In this document: positions 23,377 to 34,754 of the stretch, one piece after another
Layout of the letters: each line of letters opens with the position of its first letter
Numbering within the stretch: position 1 is the stretch's first letter
Assembly: GCA_946803715.1 (NCBI GenBank)
Contig: CAMPET010000003.1
Location: 565,127 to 629,126 of the forward strand
Origin: Beroe ovata
Taxonomy: Eukaryota > Ctenophora > Nuda > Beroida > Beroidae
Direction: 5' to 3'
Length of the DNA: 64,000 nt
Program-made: the position numbers and the translations under genes
The notes under the pieces: model-generated
The model's input: only the letters and a program-made list of their open reading frames with translations
What the model was told of the DNA's origin: nothing
Database searches by the model: none

Positions 23377-23470
23377 TAAACACACGCACACACACACACA
23401 CACGCACACATACACACACAAACGTTACACACAATACACATATACACAGTACACACACATACACACATGC
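23377..23470. repeat. Imperfect (CA)n microsatellite
   Basis: ACACAC runs with interruptions, opposite in strand sense to the tract at 22725. Confidence 0.9.
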
Positions 23471-24603
23471 ACACTACTGCTACATTTTGATTTATGATAT
23501 GAAAGCTGTAATGAGGGGAGGGGACAAAATCTAGCAATACGCACAGCAACTAAACACAGTTACTGTTGGGTAAACCATGAAACTTGAGCGAGTAGACTGG
23601 CCAAAGTAACTCGTAACCCAGTTAATTAGGCGCTGTCTAATTTACATCACCACTATTTCACCAATGGACTTAATTAATTCGATAATTGCAAATTAGACGA
23701 CATTTGCTCTATGAATCAGGAATCTGTCACTTTGTATGGATCGTTAGAACTAACTAACAGATGTGCTGTTATAATGTAGTCGCCGCCCGCTATTAAAATG
23801 TAAATCTTGCAGATTCATGCGATGACCGAAGACTTGAGAAGTTTTTTCTCTCGAAAAAAATAGCACGTCACAAAATTGGTAGACCAAAGTTATTGTGCGA
23901 TCTATAATAGAACGGAAATTTATGATGTCATTTGGCAATCGTAACAGAGATCGAATTGAAGTCAATGAGAGCATATCATCGCGAGCATTCATGCGACACA
24001 GTGGTGTCAATAGGTTGAGACGAATACCCTGGGTCCTCGTTCGTTACACACGCCAGTTGTGACGTGTTTGCGCTCTGAAAAGTCGAAGCACTCCTGAACC
24101 CTGAATTTTCATTGCGGTCGCGAGCTACAACCTGGGACAACAATAATAATCCTCTTCTATTTCAGGTTGATGTGGGAAACTGTGCCGACTACAGACGACT
24201 GAAAGTGAATATGATTAAGACAATACGGACTACGGGCGTTTTGGTATGAATCATCTTATTCTCAACATGGCTCATAAGTTATGGACACTGTAGTGTTATG
24301 GACACTGTAGTGTTGACTGTCGTGGTATTTAATAGTCCAGTTACCGTGTTGGGCTGTGGAAGCAGAGAAGTACAGACTGCTGAAATTATAATATAGCGCA
24401 AGATAACCCATACAAGATAACCCATACAAACAGAATTTGCGAGTTAATAAAATAGATGATAAGGGAGAATGTTGCAGCTCCCACTTGATTATCCAAGAAC
24501 ATACCTACCATGAGTACCCAGCCAGCTATATTCACATATCATTGTGCCTGTTATGTATTACTGATCTGATTTCTCAGGCTATGAACCCGAGCAAGTTCTG
24601 ATA

Positions 24604-25371
24604 ATTCAGTGTTTCGGATCATTTCTGCGACCATTATGTATTTTACAGCATATGATTTGTCATAGCTCTGACCCTAATAAGCATTAGACCAGTTCATGAC
24701 TCAGTAATTTGCATATTATATTCCCCCTGTAATGCAGTTTAGCTTAAATGGAATAGTTATGCTTGAATCAATTAATATAGAACATTTTCAATAGACATAC
24801 TTGATGCACGCTAACATCACGTCTTCTCCAATAGTTCAATGACGATATTTACCAGTTGGGTGAAGCTGAAAACTCATGGTTAACACATCGAGAGGCGATG
24901 ATCTATGGATACAAGTCGATAGCGGACTTGTAGCATGGGATATGCATCACCATGGCCAGATGATGGCAANGATAGTGTAATTTTCGGCAGCATTATTCGG
25001 ATAACAGTTGTAAAATCAGTGTTTCGGATCATTTCTGCGACCATTATGTATTTTACAGCATATGATTTGTGATAGCTCTGACCCTAATAAGCATTACACC
25101 AGTTCATGACGATTATATTCCCCCTGTAAAGCAGTTTAGCTTGAATGGAATAGTTATGCTTGAATCAATTAATATAGATCATTTCTAATAGACATACTTG
25201 ATGCACGCTAACATCACGTCTACTCCAATAGTTCAATGACTACATTAACCTGACGAGTTGGGTGAGGCTGAAAACTCATGGTTGACACATCGCGAGGCGA
25301 TGATCTATGGATACAAGCCGATAGTGGACTTGTAACATGGGATATGCATCACCATGGCCAGATGATGGCAA
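24604..25371. repeat. 0.37-kb direct duplication next to an N
   Basis: 24604-24969 and about 25015-25371 are near-identical. Both start CAGTGTTTCGGATCATTTCT and both end CACCATGGCCAGATGATGGC. The second copy lacks a short TCAGTAATTTGC insert. The first copy ends exactly at the single N at 24970. No coding content is seen. Confidence 0.85.
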
Positions 25372-25536
25372 TCGCAGTACATTCACATCATACTTAAAAC
25401 AAGGAACAATTATTTGCATAACAGATCGCAGTGTTAAAACTACAGCAAGCAGAGTTAGTTGATCGAATGCATGTAAAGACTCGCGAGTTTCTCGTTATAG
25501 CTCTGCGCGTGTGTGTGTTGTGTTATCGTTGTGATC

Positions 25537-28500
25537 ATGGGTACGGCAGCAGGAAAACTGGGCGTGGTCATTGGAACGGTTAGTGAACCAATGGCATCGC
25601 CCGACGTTATCTACGATATCAAGGAGCGGATTCACCGGACCCCTCACGTAGTCGGGAGTGCTGTTCCCAGTCCGACCAGGCTGAACCAAGCTAATGAGCA
25701 ACGGGTCATGACGCTACGTAACGGGACAGTTGTCCGCCTTCAGGTACGCGATTGAGAAGATTGGCACCGGGTTCCGAAACTTATATGTGACTTCGTGATG
25801 AGTTCCGTACCTTCCCATTCCCATCAATTATGGTAAAAATGGTGGCTATGCTTTCAGACTAAGCAGAAGGACGGAACGAAGGGAATAAATCTGTACAAGA
25901 GAAGTTTGCGATCAATACCTAGGGAGCTTTTCAACCACCCCCTTATGGATGAGGTGGAGTGGCTTAATTTAGCATGTAACGCCCTTGTCTACCACAAAAA
26001 CGGCTTCTACAAGAACATTGATAAGGTGAGACGGCCAATCTTCATACTTCATTCTTTGAGGCTTCGTATTTTCAATGGCAAAGTTCTTTATAACTTGAAT
26101 TCGATCGAGATAAATTGTTGTCAGGTTGCCAAAGTTCACGGTGACAGTGACGATGAAGTCGACTCCGAAGGGGAATTGGTGGAACATGTCACTTTCAGGG
26201 AGGAATCAGCTGTATCAGGGGAATCAGAGAGTTCGGACCGCCAGAGTGACAGAAGTGGTTCTGCATGCACCCCTGCGTCTAGCGCAAGATCAGGGAAAGA
26301 TGCGTCCGACGATTGTCATGTTGCAAGTACCGAGGATGGTTTTGAGATCGAGGGTTCAGATGTCAAGGTGTCGGAGACAGCTGGGGAAGCGGCTGACAGA
26401 TCGTCAAAATCAAGTGACAATGTGCAGTCTGACGCTAAATCTTCACGATCGTCTTCAGCTAAGTCATCGAATTCAAGTGGAAAGAAATCCTCAGATGGAG
26501 TTGACCCAGGACAAGTTGAGGAAGGAGCGGTAGGAGAGCTGGACGAGGAAAGTACAAAGGTGGAGACAGAGGAGAAGGCTGATGAATCTGAGGAGCCTGA
26601 GGGAAAAGTGGCTGAACACCCTTCTGAGGAGGAATCTGAACAAGTTGAGAAGAACACTGAGAAGGAATCTACGTGCGACGTTGAAAAGAGTGCTGAAGAC
26701 TCTGGTGTTGAGCAGGGGGCCGGTGAAGTGAATAATGTCGATGCCACTGCCACAGCCACCGCACCTGGAGATACTACACAGGACACCTCTGATAAGGATG
26801 CACCAACTCCAGAGACTGTTATAGGAGGGAATGATGGGGAAGAAATGGTAGAAGGAGGCACAAATCTTGAAAAATGCTCTACAGAAGACAAAAATGCAGC
26901 TGAGAAAGACATAGCTGGAAGCGAAACTGTTCTGGAGAGAACAGCTAAGGTAGGCGAGACTGTTGAAGACGGTGACACCAATCAAAAAATAGATGAGGGA
27001 AACACTGTTGTAGAAGATTCAGTAGCTCAGGAAGATTCAGCAGTTGAAGAAGTTGGACCAGCTGAAGCAACAGTGACAAGTGCCAGCAGTTCTGCCAAGA
27101 TCAAACCTGATGATATGATACCCGAAGATGTTACTTCTGAAACGGATCTTTGTGCAGATAAGCCCCAGGGAGCCAAGGAAGAGCATTCAGAAGAAGTGAA
27201 ATCAGGAGAAGAGAAAGTCGAAGAAGATCAAATAGAGGAGGGGAAGGTAGATGATATTATTGGTGATGATGCAGAGGCGAAGTCAATGGGAAAAGCTGAA
27301 CAATCTCCTGTCGAGAATGATACGAATGTAGAAGATTTTGATCCAGAGTCGGCAGTCAAACCACCTCCGCCAAGGAGCATAGCCGGTACGATTACAGTAA
27401 TTACATGTCGATTACAGTAATTACACTGTCTGTCGATCCTGGTTGCAGCTTTCTAGACTCTAGTTATGATTTCAAATAGAGACTTGACCTGGGCTTCTAT
27501 TTCAGAAACGGTCAATATCAGTGAGTTTGAAGAGGAAACTGGTGTTGATGGAGATGCTGAGGAGGAAGTGTTTGAAGAAGATAAGGATACAACACAGAAG
27601 GTAATCTGGTAATATCTGGAAATTCAAATAACCTCTTTATATTAAACTAAAACTAGCTCAAACTAAAACTAGTGTGAGTTTCATGTGAGTGAAACGAAGA
27701 TGGAAGACATCCTATTAAAGTAGGTAATTTAAAATAGCATATGCAAAGTTAATTTCTTCTGTAAATTCCATTGAGTGCATCCCTTTCACCTACTGCTGCT
27801 GCATTCTAAAATATTTACAATCGATGGTCAATATTTACCTACACCAATGAAATTGCTTATGAAAACGTTTGTCTTAAAACTAATTGGCGTGCGTTTACCG
27901 CCCTTTTCATCCTACCCTCGCAGTAAATAACCGATTTTACACCGGTCCATTATACTGTGGGATCCAGAATTTAACCCATGCTTCGCATGGTGATGCGAGT
28001 TGCGTAATATTTCCATGACTGATACTTAGTAGTCTATTCAAGCTGGAGAAAATAATATGTGTAAAAAGGAGCATTGCTCTACGTATTTTAAAGCAAAGTT
28101 GACAGACAGTTGATTAAGGACACTTTTAAAGTTAGATTTATGACGAATCTATGAAAATTTACATTATACAAAGTTCACAGTTATACATTACACTCTCCCA
28201 ATCACTGCAGATATTTTACTCCACAGCAAGAGGATGGGGGTGATGATAAGAGGAGTGATTCCAAGAGCAGCAAATCAAGCAGTGACAGCAGCAGTGACAG
28301 CAGCAGTGACAAGGAGGGAGGGGAGGAAGAGGGAGGGGAGGAAGAGGGAGGGGAGGAGGAAGAGTGGATCGAGGTGGAGCTCATGAGTGATGATGAGGGG
28401 GAGATTAGGGACAAGGAGGGGAACATTGTGCCCCGCGGCAGGAATACTTTACCTAACAGGTGGGAACCCCTGTTTTATAATCAAAACCAGACAGTCGATT

Positions 28501-30123
28501 TTAACCCTGTACATGAATAATACCAAAAATAGAGGTGTTATTTCCTACTGGCGATGTTCGCTTTACGGTCCCCATGGTGAGTAACTCAGTTACTCTGTTT
28601 CCTCCCTAGGTTCGATAGGATGCCAAACCTGATGGAGCTGCATCTGGGATACTACGGCAAAGGGAACCCCCTCAAAACAATTCCACCCACCATATTCACA
28701 CTACGACACCTCCGAAAACTGGATGCCAGTTCCTGTCGGCTCACGGAGCTCCCACCAGAGGTGAGCTGTCTCACCTCACTGGAGGAGTTGTGGCTGTCCG
28801 GTAACTTCCTCACCACCCTACCTCGATCATTGGGTGAGTGGCACACATGGGCGTGGTCAACATGATCTGATTTGATGATGTATGTGCACATGTTGTTCTA
28901 AGGGAGGTTTACCGTAGTAAATGTCCTTCGTGAAAAACTCCTACTTATGAACTAGGGCAAGTCGAGTCACCAGAGTTATCAATAACTGCCATGTTCTCGA
29001 GTACCTATATAAAAAATGCAGGCGAACTAAAGAAGTTGAAGTCACTGTGGGTAAACTACAACAACCTCACCGGTATACCCCCCACCTTGGAACACTGTGA
29101 CTCGTTAGAGGGGCTGTATGCGCACGGCAATGAGATAGAGTTCTTATCGACTGCTCTCTGTCGGATTCCTAAACTATCCTATCTTGGGATGGGGAGGAAC
29201 AGGTAGTTCTGGATAATTCAGTGTCAAGTCCTCGGGTATTGAGGAAGTTTCTTATTCAAAGTTGAGAGTATGCCTTCTTGGCTGTGATATGGAAGCTAAA
29301 TAGTAGTTGACCCAAAATAGTAGCTGACTTAAAATAGTACCAATTTCACATAAAAATTGCACTTCTTGTTATACTTTCTTGAGATTTCGTGAGATTTGAT
29401 ATTATTATTCACTATAACACAGGATCAAGTTTTTGCCGAAGAACATCGGAGACCTGAAGACATTGAAAGAAGCCTGGCTCAATGATAATGAGTTGATGGA
29501 ATTGCCAGATTCAATCTTTGAACTGACTTCCTTGAAGACACTTTGGCTCAGTAGTGAGTATTTTTCTACCATTTGGCAACAGGAGACTCTCTCTTTGATA
29601 TATCCCTTGAGTAAAAGTATATTGTGGATAAGATCAAGACTCTTGATCAATTCCTGAGTCTCGCTTTCACCAATCAGACAACCGAATGTTGGAGCTGGAT
29701 AAGAAAATTGGAGAGCTAGTCGCTCTTGCAGAACTGTCGCTGAGTAGAAATCGTCTGACGAGCTTGCCACCCAGCTTAGCGAAGTGCTCAAACTTGAGGT
29801 TTAAATTCACGATTCAAATGTCAATGAAGCACTTATAAAAGTCTTTGCTCCTAGTTCTAGGAGGCAGATCCAAGAACTCAACTTTTGGATGCTTGTTTTA
29901 TGACTCAAATCTGTTCATTTCTAGTTCTACTGTTAATTGTCGTTTACTCTCATTTTAAATTTAATTACGCAGAGTATTACAACTAAACGATAACAAGTTG
30001 GTGGCTCTCCCCAAGAGTCTGAGTGCTCTTCCCCACCTCGAGGAGTTGTGGCTGAACGGCAACGCCGTCAAGGAAATCCCAGAGGGACTGTACATGTTGA
30101 GCAACATGAGAAAACCTTTGTGA
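25537..30123 (+). CDS. Leucine-rich-repeat protein with large acidic insert
   Basis: Ten exons splice in frame: 25537-25743, 25858-26025, 26125-27385, 27506-27600, 28227-28459, 28610-28833, 29022-29202, 29423-29553, 29678-29798 and 29973-30123, giving 923 residues. The N-terminus MGTAAGK could be myristoylated on Gly2 (inference). Residues ~70-125 hold an LRR-like unit (LRSIPRELFNHPLMDEVEWL). About 450 acidic Ser/Glu-rich residues follow, ending in a KEGGEEEGGEEE run. Then come about eight or nine typical 23-residue repeats of the SHOC2/LAP type, such as LRKLDASSCRLTELPPEVSC, LKEAWLNDNELMELPDSIFE and LEELWLNGNAVKEIPEGLYM. Such solenoids bind protein partners; the function is unknown. The last codons (AAACCTTT|GTGAGC) could be a splice donor rather than a stop, leading in frame into the duplicated exons at 31218. 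Confidence 0.82.
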
Positions 30124-31217
30124 GCATTGATAATCGATCAATACTAATACTATCATGCTGTACACTTGCGTGAGGAGCAATACTCTAATTCATTTGCAAT
30201 TATGCAATTGCGATCCGATTTGTCACCGGTGACGCGTCTATTATTAGTATTCAATATAATTGTTGCTCGTTACTCATACTGGTTACGCGTCCGGTTAATT
30301 CGATAACAATTTTAAGTCAATGCAGTGTCAATTAAAATTGCGAGTGCAGTTTGAGTTCGTATAATTTGATTTTAATTCATTCCATATTCTCTCTTACAAA
30401 TACAATTACATTTTGTTGTCCGGCGATGACAGACCCTGTCGAGAATTTCGTTTCGCAATTCGCGCTTGTCGGGCGATGCCAGACCGCTGATGCAAGCCGC
30501 GAAGCGGCTTGCGTCACTGCGTCAGCAAGGGTCTGGAGAAAATGGTACGGCGGCGCGGCTCGCGCTCAGTCTGAGAATAAGTTTGCGCGCGGCGCAAACT
30601 TATTCTCAGACAGGGTCTATGGAATATGGTGAAAATCTACTCCCAAAATTTGGGAGTAGATTTTTTGCGGCGCGCGTCCTGAAAATCGACGAAAATTTTT
30701 TCAAATGACTTATTTCATATTATACATCATATGAAAGCTCTAAATTTGATGATTACAATGATGCAAAAACTGATGAAATTAAAGCAATAGATGAAGAGTT
30801 ATGACTGTTTTACTGACAGGGAACGCCGCGCATTATATCTGGCGTTTCCCTTCTTTCGAAAAATCACAGAAAAATAGCATTGGATAATCAAGTCTTTGCA
30901 ATGATCTGATGCTTCACCAAGTAAAGTGACCCTCCTCATAGTCTTGTTGTCAGTTTTACTTTGTTCCCTACTATTTTATATGTTAGTATTTAAGTACCTT
31001 CAACTGGGTTATTTGCTATTACCATCAGTAATGATTAGAAGAAGGAATTACTGATAGTTGTGGGCATGTGAGAGTTCATCTTTCACCATAGTCCCAGGGC
31101 ACTCATTGTGTGATAGGCATTTCACTCTGCATTGCACTGTTCTAAGGATATAATGCAATAACTATTCAACTACATCCACCATGAAGATAGTACAGCCTAC
31201 TCTNGTTTCCTCCCTAG
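30124..31217. other. Space between LRR blocks, CpG-rich hairpins and a one-base N
   Basis: 30180-30436 is a diverged counterpart of 32770-33068. 30437-30665 holds the hairpin cluster listed separately. 30666-31203 is unique AT-rich sequence without exons. The N at 31204 lies 14 bp before the first duplicated exon. Confidence 0.55.
30428..30665. mobile_element. CpG-rich element with nested perfect palindromes
   Basis: The ends ACAGACCCTGTC (30428) and the reverse of AGGGTCTAT (30613) form a short TIR. Inside are GCAAGCCGCG/CGCGGCTTGC-like hairpins and a perfect 20-bp-arm palindrome (30569-30588 with 30592-30611, loop GCG). A 16-bp-arm palindrome (30632-30647 with 30649-30664) follows directly. 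Related ends occur at 33050 and 33543 (TAGACCCTGTCGAGAA) and at 6010. Confidence 0.55.
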
Positions 31218-32714
31218 GTTCGATAGGATGCCAAACCTGATGGAGCTCCATCTGGGATACTACGGCAAAGGGAACCCCCTCAAAACAATTCCACCCACCA
31301 TATTCACACTACGACACCTCCGAAAACTGGATGCCAGTTCTTGTCGGCTCACGGAGCTCCCACCAGAGGTGAGCTGTCTCACCTCACTGGAGGAGTTGTG
31401 GCTGTCCGGTAACTTCCTCACCACCCTACCTCGATCATTGGGTAAGTGGCACACATGGGTGTGGTCAACATAATCTGATTTGATGATGTATGTGCACATG
31501 TTGTTTTGAGGGAGGTTTACCGTGGTAAATGTCCTTCATGAAAAACTCCTACTTATGAACTAGGGCAAGTCGAGTCACCACAGTTATCAATAACTGCCAT
31601 GTTCTCGAGTTTGTAAACCGCAGGCGAACTAAAGAAGTTGAAGTCACTGTGGGTAAACTACAACAACCTCACCGGTATACCACCCACCTTGGAACACTGT
31701 GACTCGTTAGAGGGGCTGTACGCGCACGGCAATGAGATAGAGTTCTTATCCACTGCTCTCTGTCGGATTCCCAAACTATCCTATCTTGGAATGGGGAGGA
31801 ACAGGTAGTTCTGGATAATTCAGTGTCAAGTCCTCGGGTATTGAGGAAGTTTCTTATTCAAAGTTGAGAGTATGCTTTCTTGGCTGTGATATGGAAGCTA
31901 AATAGTATTAGTAGTTGACTCAAAATAGTACCAATTTCACATAAAAATTGCACTTCTTGTTATACTTTCTTGAGATTTCGTGAGATTTGATATTATTATT
32001 CACTATAACACAGGATCAAGTTTTTGCCGAAGAACATCGGAGACCTGAAGACATTGAAAGAAGCCTGGCTCAATGATAATGAGTTGATGGAATTGCCAGA
32101 TTCAATCTTTGAACTGACTTCCTTGAAGACACTTTGGCTCAGTAGTGAGTATTTTTCTACCATTTGGCAACAGGAGACTCTCTCTTTGATATATCCCTTG
32201 AGTAAAAGTATATTGTGGATAAGATCAAGACTCTTGATCAATTCCTGAGTCTCGCTTTCACCAATCAGACAACCGAATGTTGGAGCTGGATAAGAAAATT
32301 GGAGAGCTAGTCGCTCTTGCAGAACTGTCGCTGAGTAGAAATCGTCTGACGAGCTTGCCACCCAGCTTAGCGAAGTGCTCAAACTTGAGGTTTAAATTCA
32401 CGATTCAAATGTCAATGAAGCACTTATAAAAGTCTTTGCTCCTAGTTCTAGGAGGCAGATCCAAGAACTCAACTTTTGGATGCTTGTTTTATGACTCAAA
32501 TCTGTTCATTTCTAGTTCTACTGTTAATTGTCGTTTACTCTCATTTTAAATTTAATTACGCAGAGTATTACAACTAAACGATAACAAGTTGGTGGCTCTC
32601 CCCAAGAGTCTGAGTGCTCTTCCCCACCTCGAGGAGTTGTGGCTGAACGGCAACGCCGTCAAGGAAATCCCAGAGGGACTGTACATGTTGAGCAACATGA
32701 GAAAACCTTTGTGA
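31218..32714 (+). pseudogene. Duplicated LRR exon block (second copy)
   Basis: Five exons (31218-31441, 31624-31804, 32014-32144, 32269-32389, 32564-32714) repeat the last five exons of the upstream LRR gene, with nearly identical introns and the same terminal TGA. No promoter or first exons accompany it. Either it is an extension of the gene (the phase-2 GTGAGC at 30120 would join 31218 in frame and give 1191 residues), a dead duplicate, or an uncollapsed haplotype: a single N (31204) sits 14 bp before its first exon. Confidence 0.7.
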
Positions 32715-32851
32715 GCATGGATGATCGATCATTACTATGCTGTACACTTGCGTGAGGAGCAATACCCTAAGTCATTTGCAATTGCAATTGCGATTTGTCA
32801 CCAGTGACGCGCCTAGTATTCAAATTTCAATATTAATTGTTGATCGACGGG

Positions 32852-32904
32852 ATTGTTAAGTCGCGTAACGATCAATGTGAATGATCGTTACGCGACTTAA
32901 CAAT
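32852..32904. repeat. Perfect 23-bp-arm palindrome
   Basis: ATTGTTAAGTCGCGTAACGA... is mirrored exactly after a 7-base spacer (ATGTGAA). The equivalent place downstream of the first LRR block (about 30270-30310) lacks it, so it appeared after, or differs between, the duplicates. Confidence 0.8.
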
Positions 32905-33215
32905 TTTAAGTCAATGCAGTGTCAAATGTCAATTAAAATTGCGAATGCAGTTCGTTTAAATCTAATTTTAATAATAATTCATTCCATATTCCCTCTGGGC
33001 TCTGAGTGATACAATTACATCTTGTTCATTGTTGTCGATCGATGATACTGATAGACCCTGTCGAGAAATTCAATTTCGACGTTCTGAGTCATCGAGTTCG
33101 ACGCGAAGGCTAACAGCTAAAGCAGTTTCAAGTTTATTCGGCGCGGCCTTCGAAGATGTTGTCGGGCAATGCAATGCAAAATGCAATAATGTGCAGCGCG
33201 CGCGAAAGCAAATTC

Positions 33216-33243
33216 TGATCTCAACATGGCCATGTTGAGATCA
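33216..33243. repeat. Perfect 28-bp palindrome without spacer
   Basis: TGATCTCAACATGG followed directly by its exact complement. It lies inside a CpG-rich stretch bounded by TAGACCCTGTCGAG (33050) and GGTCTATC (33262). Confidence 0.8.
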
Positions 33244-33270
33244 TGCATATTGCATGGTGATGGTCTATCA

Positions 33271-33384
33271 TGTTCCCGCGCTGCGTGACCCAAATACTCC
33301 GCGCGCGCTGCACTGCGCGTCTCCGTCCTTTCTACGACTTTTCAGAATTCACTGAGTAGAACAGGGGCGCGCAACGTGTGCACA
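33271..33384. mobile_element. Miniature element family A, copy 1 (8-bp TSD)
   Basis: 114 bp starting TGTTCCCGCGCTGCGTGACC and ending GGGGCGCGCAACGTGTGCAC then A. The ends are imperfect inverted repeats (14 of 20). It is flanked by exact GTCTATCA on both sides (33263-33270 and 33385-33392). Two further copies at 48318 and 48718 each have their own 8-bp duplication. Eight bases is typical of hAT elements; no coding capacity. Confidence 0.85.
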
Positions 33385-33409
33385 GTCTATCATTCATCAT
33401 TGGCTGTCG

Positions 33410-33522
33410 TTGTCAGATGTTACCTGACCTGTTTCTCGCGCGCCTTCATCGAAGGCCGAAACAGTTTCGATGAAGGCGCGCGCGCCGCGCGCGAGAAACT
33501 GAGGTCAGATAAAATCTGACAA
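33410..33522. mobile_element. Miniature element family C, copy 1 (8-bp TSD)
   Basis: 113 bp. The TIR begins TTGTCAGATGTTACCTGACC and ends in its near-perfect complement (18 of 20). The inside is a long hairpin of CGAAACTG/GCGCGCGAGAAAC and TTCATCGAAGGCC pieces. It is flanked by exact GGCTGTCG (33402-33409, 33523-33530). It is non-coding. Confidence 0.85.
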
Positions 33523-33626
33523 GGCTGTCGATCATCGATGATAGCCCCTGTCGAGAATTTCATTAAGTTAAGCGCGCGCGCCACAAACTGTTCGCGGATC
33601 GCGGCGGGCGTCATCATATCCAAACC

Positions 33627-33712
33627 TTGCCGGATGTTATCTGTCCAAGCCACTGTTTATGTTTCTTGTACGCGCCGCGCGCAAGAAGCAGTGGACAGAT
33701 AACATCCGGCAA
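33627..33712. mobile_element. Miniature element family D, related to C
   Basis: 86 bp. TTGCCGGATGTTATCTGTCC at the left is mirrored perfectly at the right end. The TIR resembles family C (TTG-C-GATGTTA-CTG). The flanks TCCAAACC/TTCAAGCC may be a decayed 8-bp duplication. N at 33733 follows. Confidence 0.75.
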
Positions 33713-33734
33713 TTCAAGCCTGAAGCCAGGCANC

Positions 33735-34754
33735 GTAGCATCGGATCCAACCGACGGGTTTTCTAGTTAGTTATAAGTCAATTCATAAGTCAATTCAAAT
33801 AATATTAAGTTCGTTAACTTCTTAGACAGTTAATTGCGAAAGCTGCTTCTGAGCTTTGCGGCTTGCCTCAGCGGTCTTTAGCATAATGAACGGCAAATTT
33901 GCTTGCGTATGCACAACGAAATTCTCAGCAAGGTATATCATCGATTGACTCAAAACTGCAAATGCGCCAAATACATCAGAATTAAGGATATATGATAATA
34001 ATAAAAGCCGACTATTATAGACCCTTGTTATTTGAGCAGTGAAATTACTGAACAGATGAATTTAGTGAATCTGGAAATGATTGGCTAATATAACAGAGAG
34101 CTATTAATTCACCAATGGTTGGTTCTCCTCAATTGCAGTTGCTAGCAGCCCCCTTAAGTGTGCCTCAGAAGTTCTTGAGCAATAATAGCTAGTTTACCCT
34201 AGCCAACCCCCCTAGTTGACATTAACACCTGATCACAAGGGGCATGCTCCAAGTGCAGGTGAGCAACTATTTGATTGGCTCTTAACCATTAAAGCTCATG
34301 GAAGGGATCTATAAAGGCCACTTTGGCACTGAGAGTGCAATGAAAAACCTTACTTCCTTCTTCCATCTACCTAAGCCACCCCCAGAGCTTTTCATTCTCC
34401 TTCTCAGTCTTTGCCGTGCTATGCTCTGAGGCTTACATGGAGACTCTTGGCTCTATCATGGAGAATGGTCATGGAGAATGGTCATGAATGGTCATGAGAG
34501 AAAGGTCATTGATATTGTCTGGGCTTGACTCATCACTCATTATATGGTTACCTAAATAGTACTGTAATAATTACTATCTATTTTCTGTATGGTTTAAAGA
34601 TTGATCCAATTTTTAACATCATTAGCACTATTCCAGACACTATTGACAGACCTATATGTCTGTTTGTACTGAGTGCATATAATATGACTTAATTAGAGGA
34701 TTTGGTTTCATAAGATTTATTTAATATGATTATAAAGAGACTTTAGTTCAGGTG
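33735..34754. other. Intergenic before HERPUD, no gene
   Basis: Starts with an N-linked junction (33733), then AT-rich sequence. Short direct repeats ATGGTCATGGAGA/ATGGTCATGA occur near 34455-34500. A likely acceptor (TTAGTTCAG) at 34743-34751 just before the HERPUD ATG suggests an upstream 5' UTR exon in this stretch. Confidence 0.5.

Larger units (their letters stand above)
18946..24603. other. Long stretch without a recognisable gene
   Basis: Besides microsatellites it holds AT-rich unique sequence. A (TG)n-like tract sits at 19458-19530, a short GAGAGAGA run at 19046, a CACCTAATAATTA direct repeat at 20268-20310 followed by the inverted pair TTAATCTACC/GGTAGATTAA, and an ACACTATTGGAC repeat at 23157-23230. 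A 68-residue open frame at 22384-22590 begins with a hydrophobic stretch but has no family match or splice context. Confidence 0.5.

Noticed and set aside
26316-26985. 221- and 164-residue minus-strand frames
   Set aside because: Antisense of the acidic LRR-gene exon; no own motifs.
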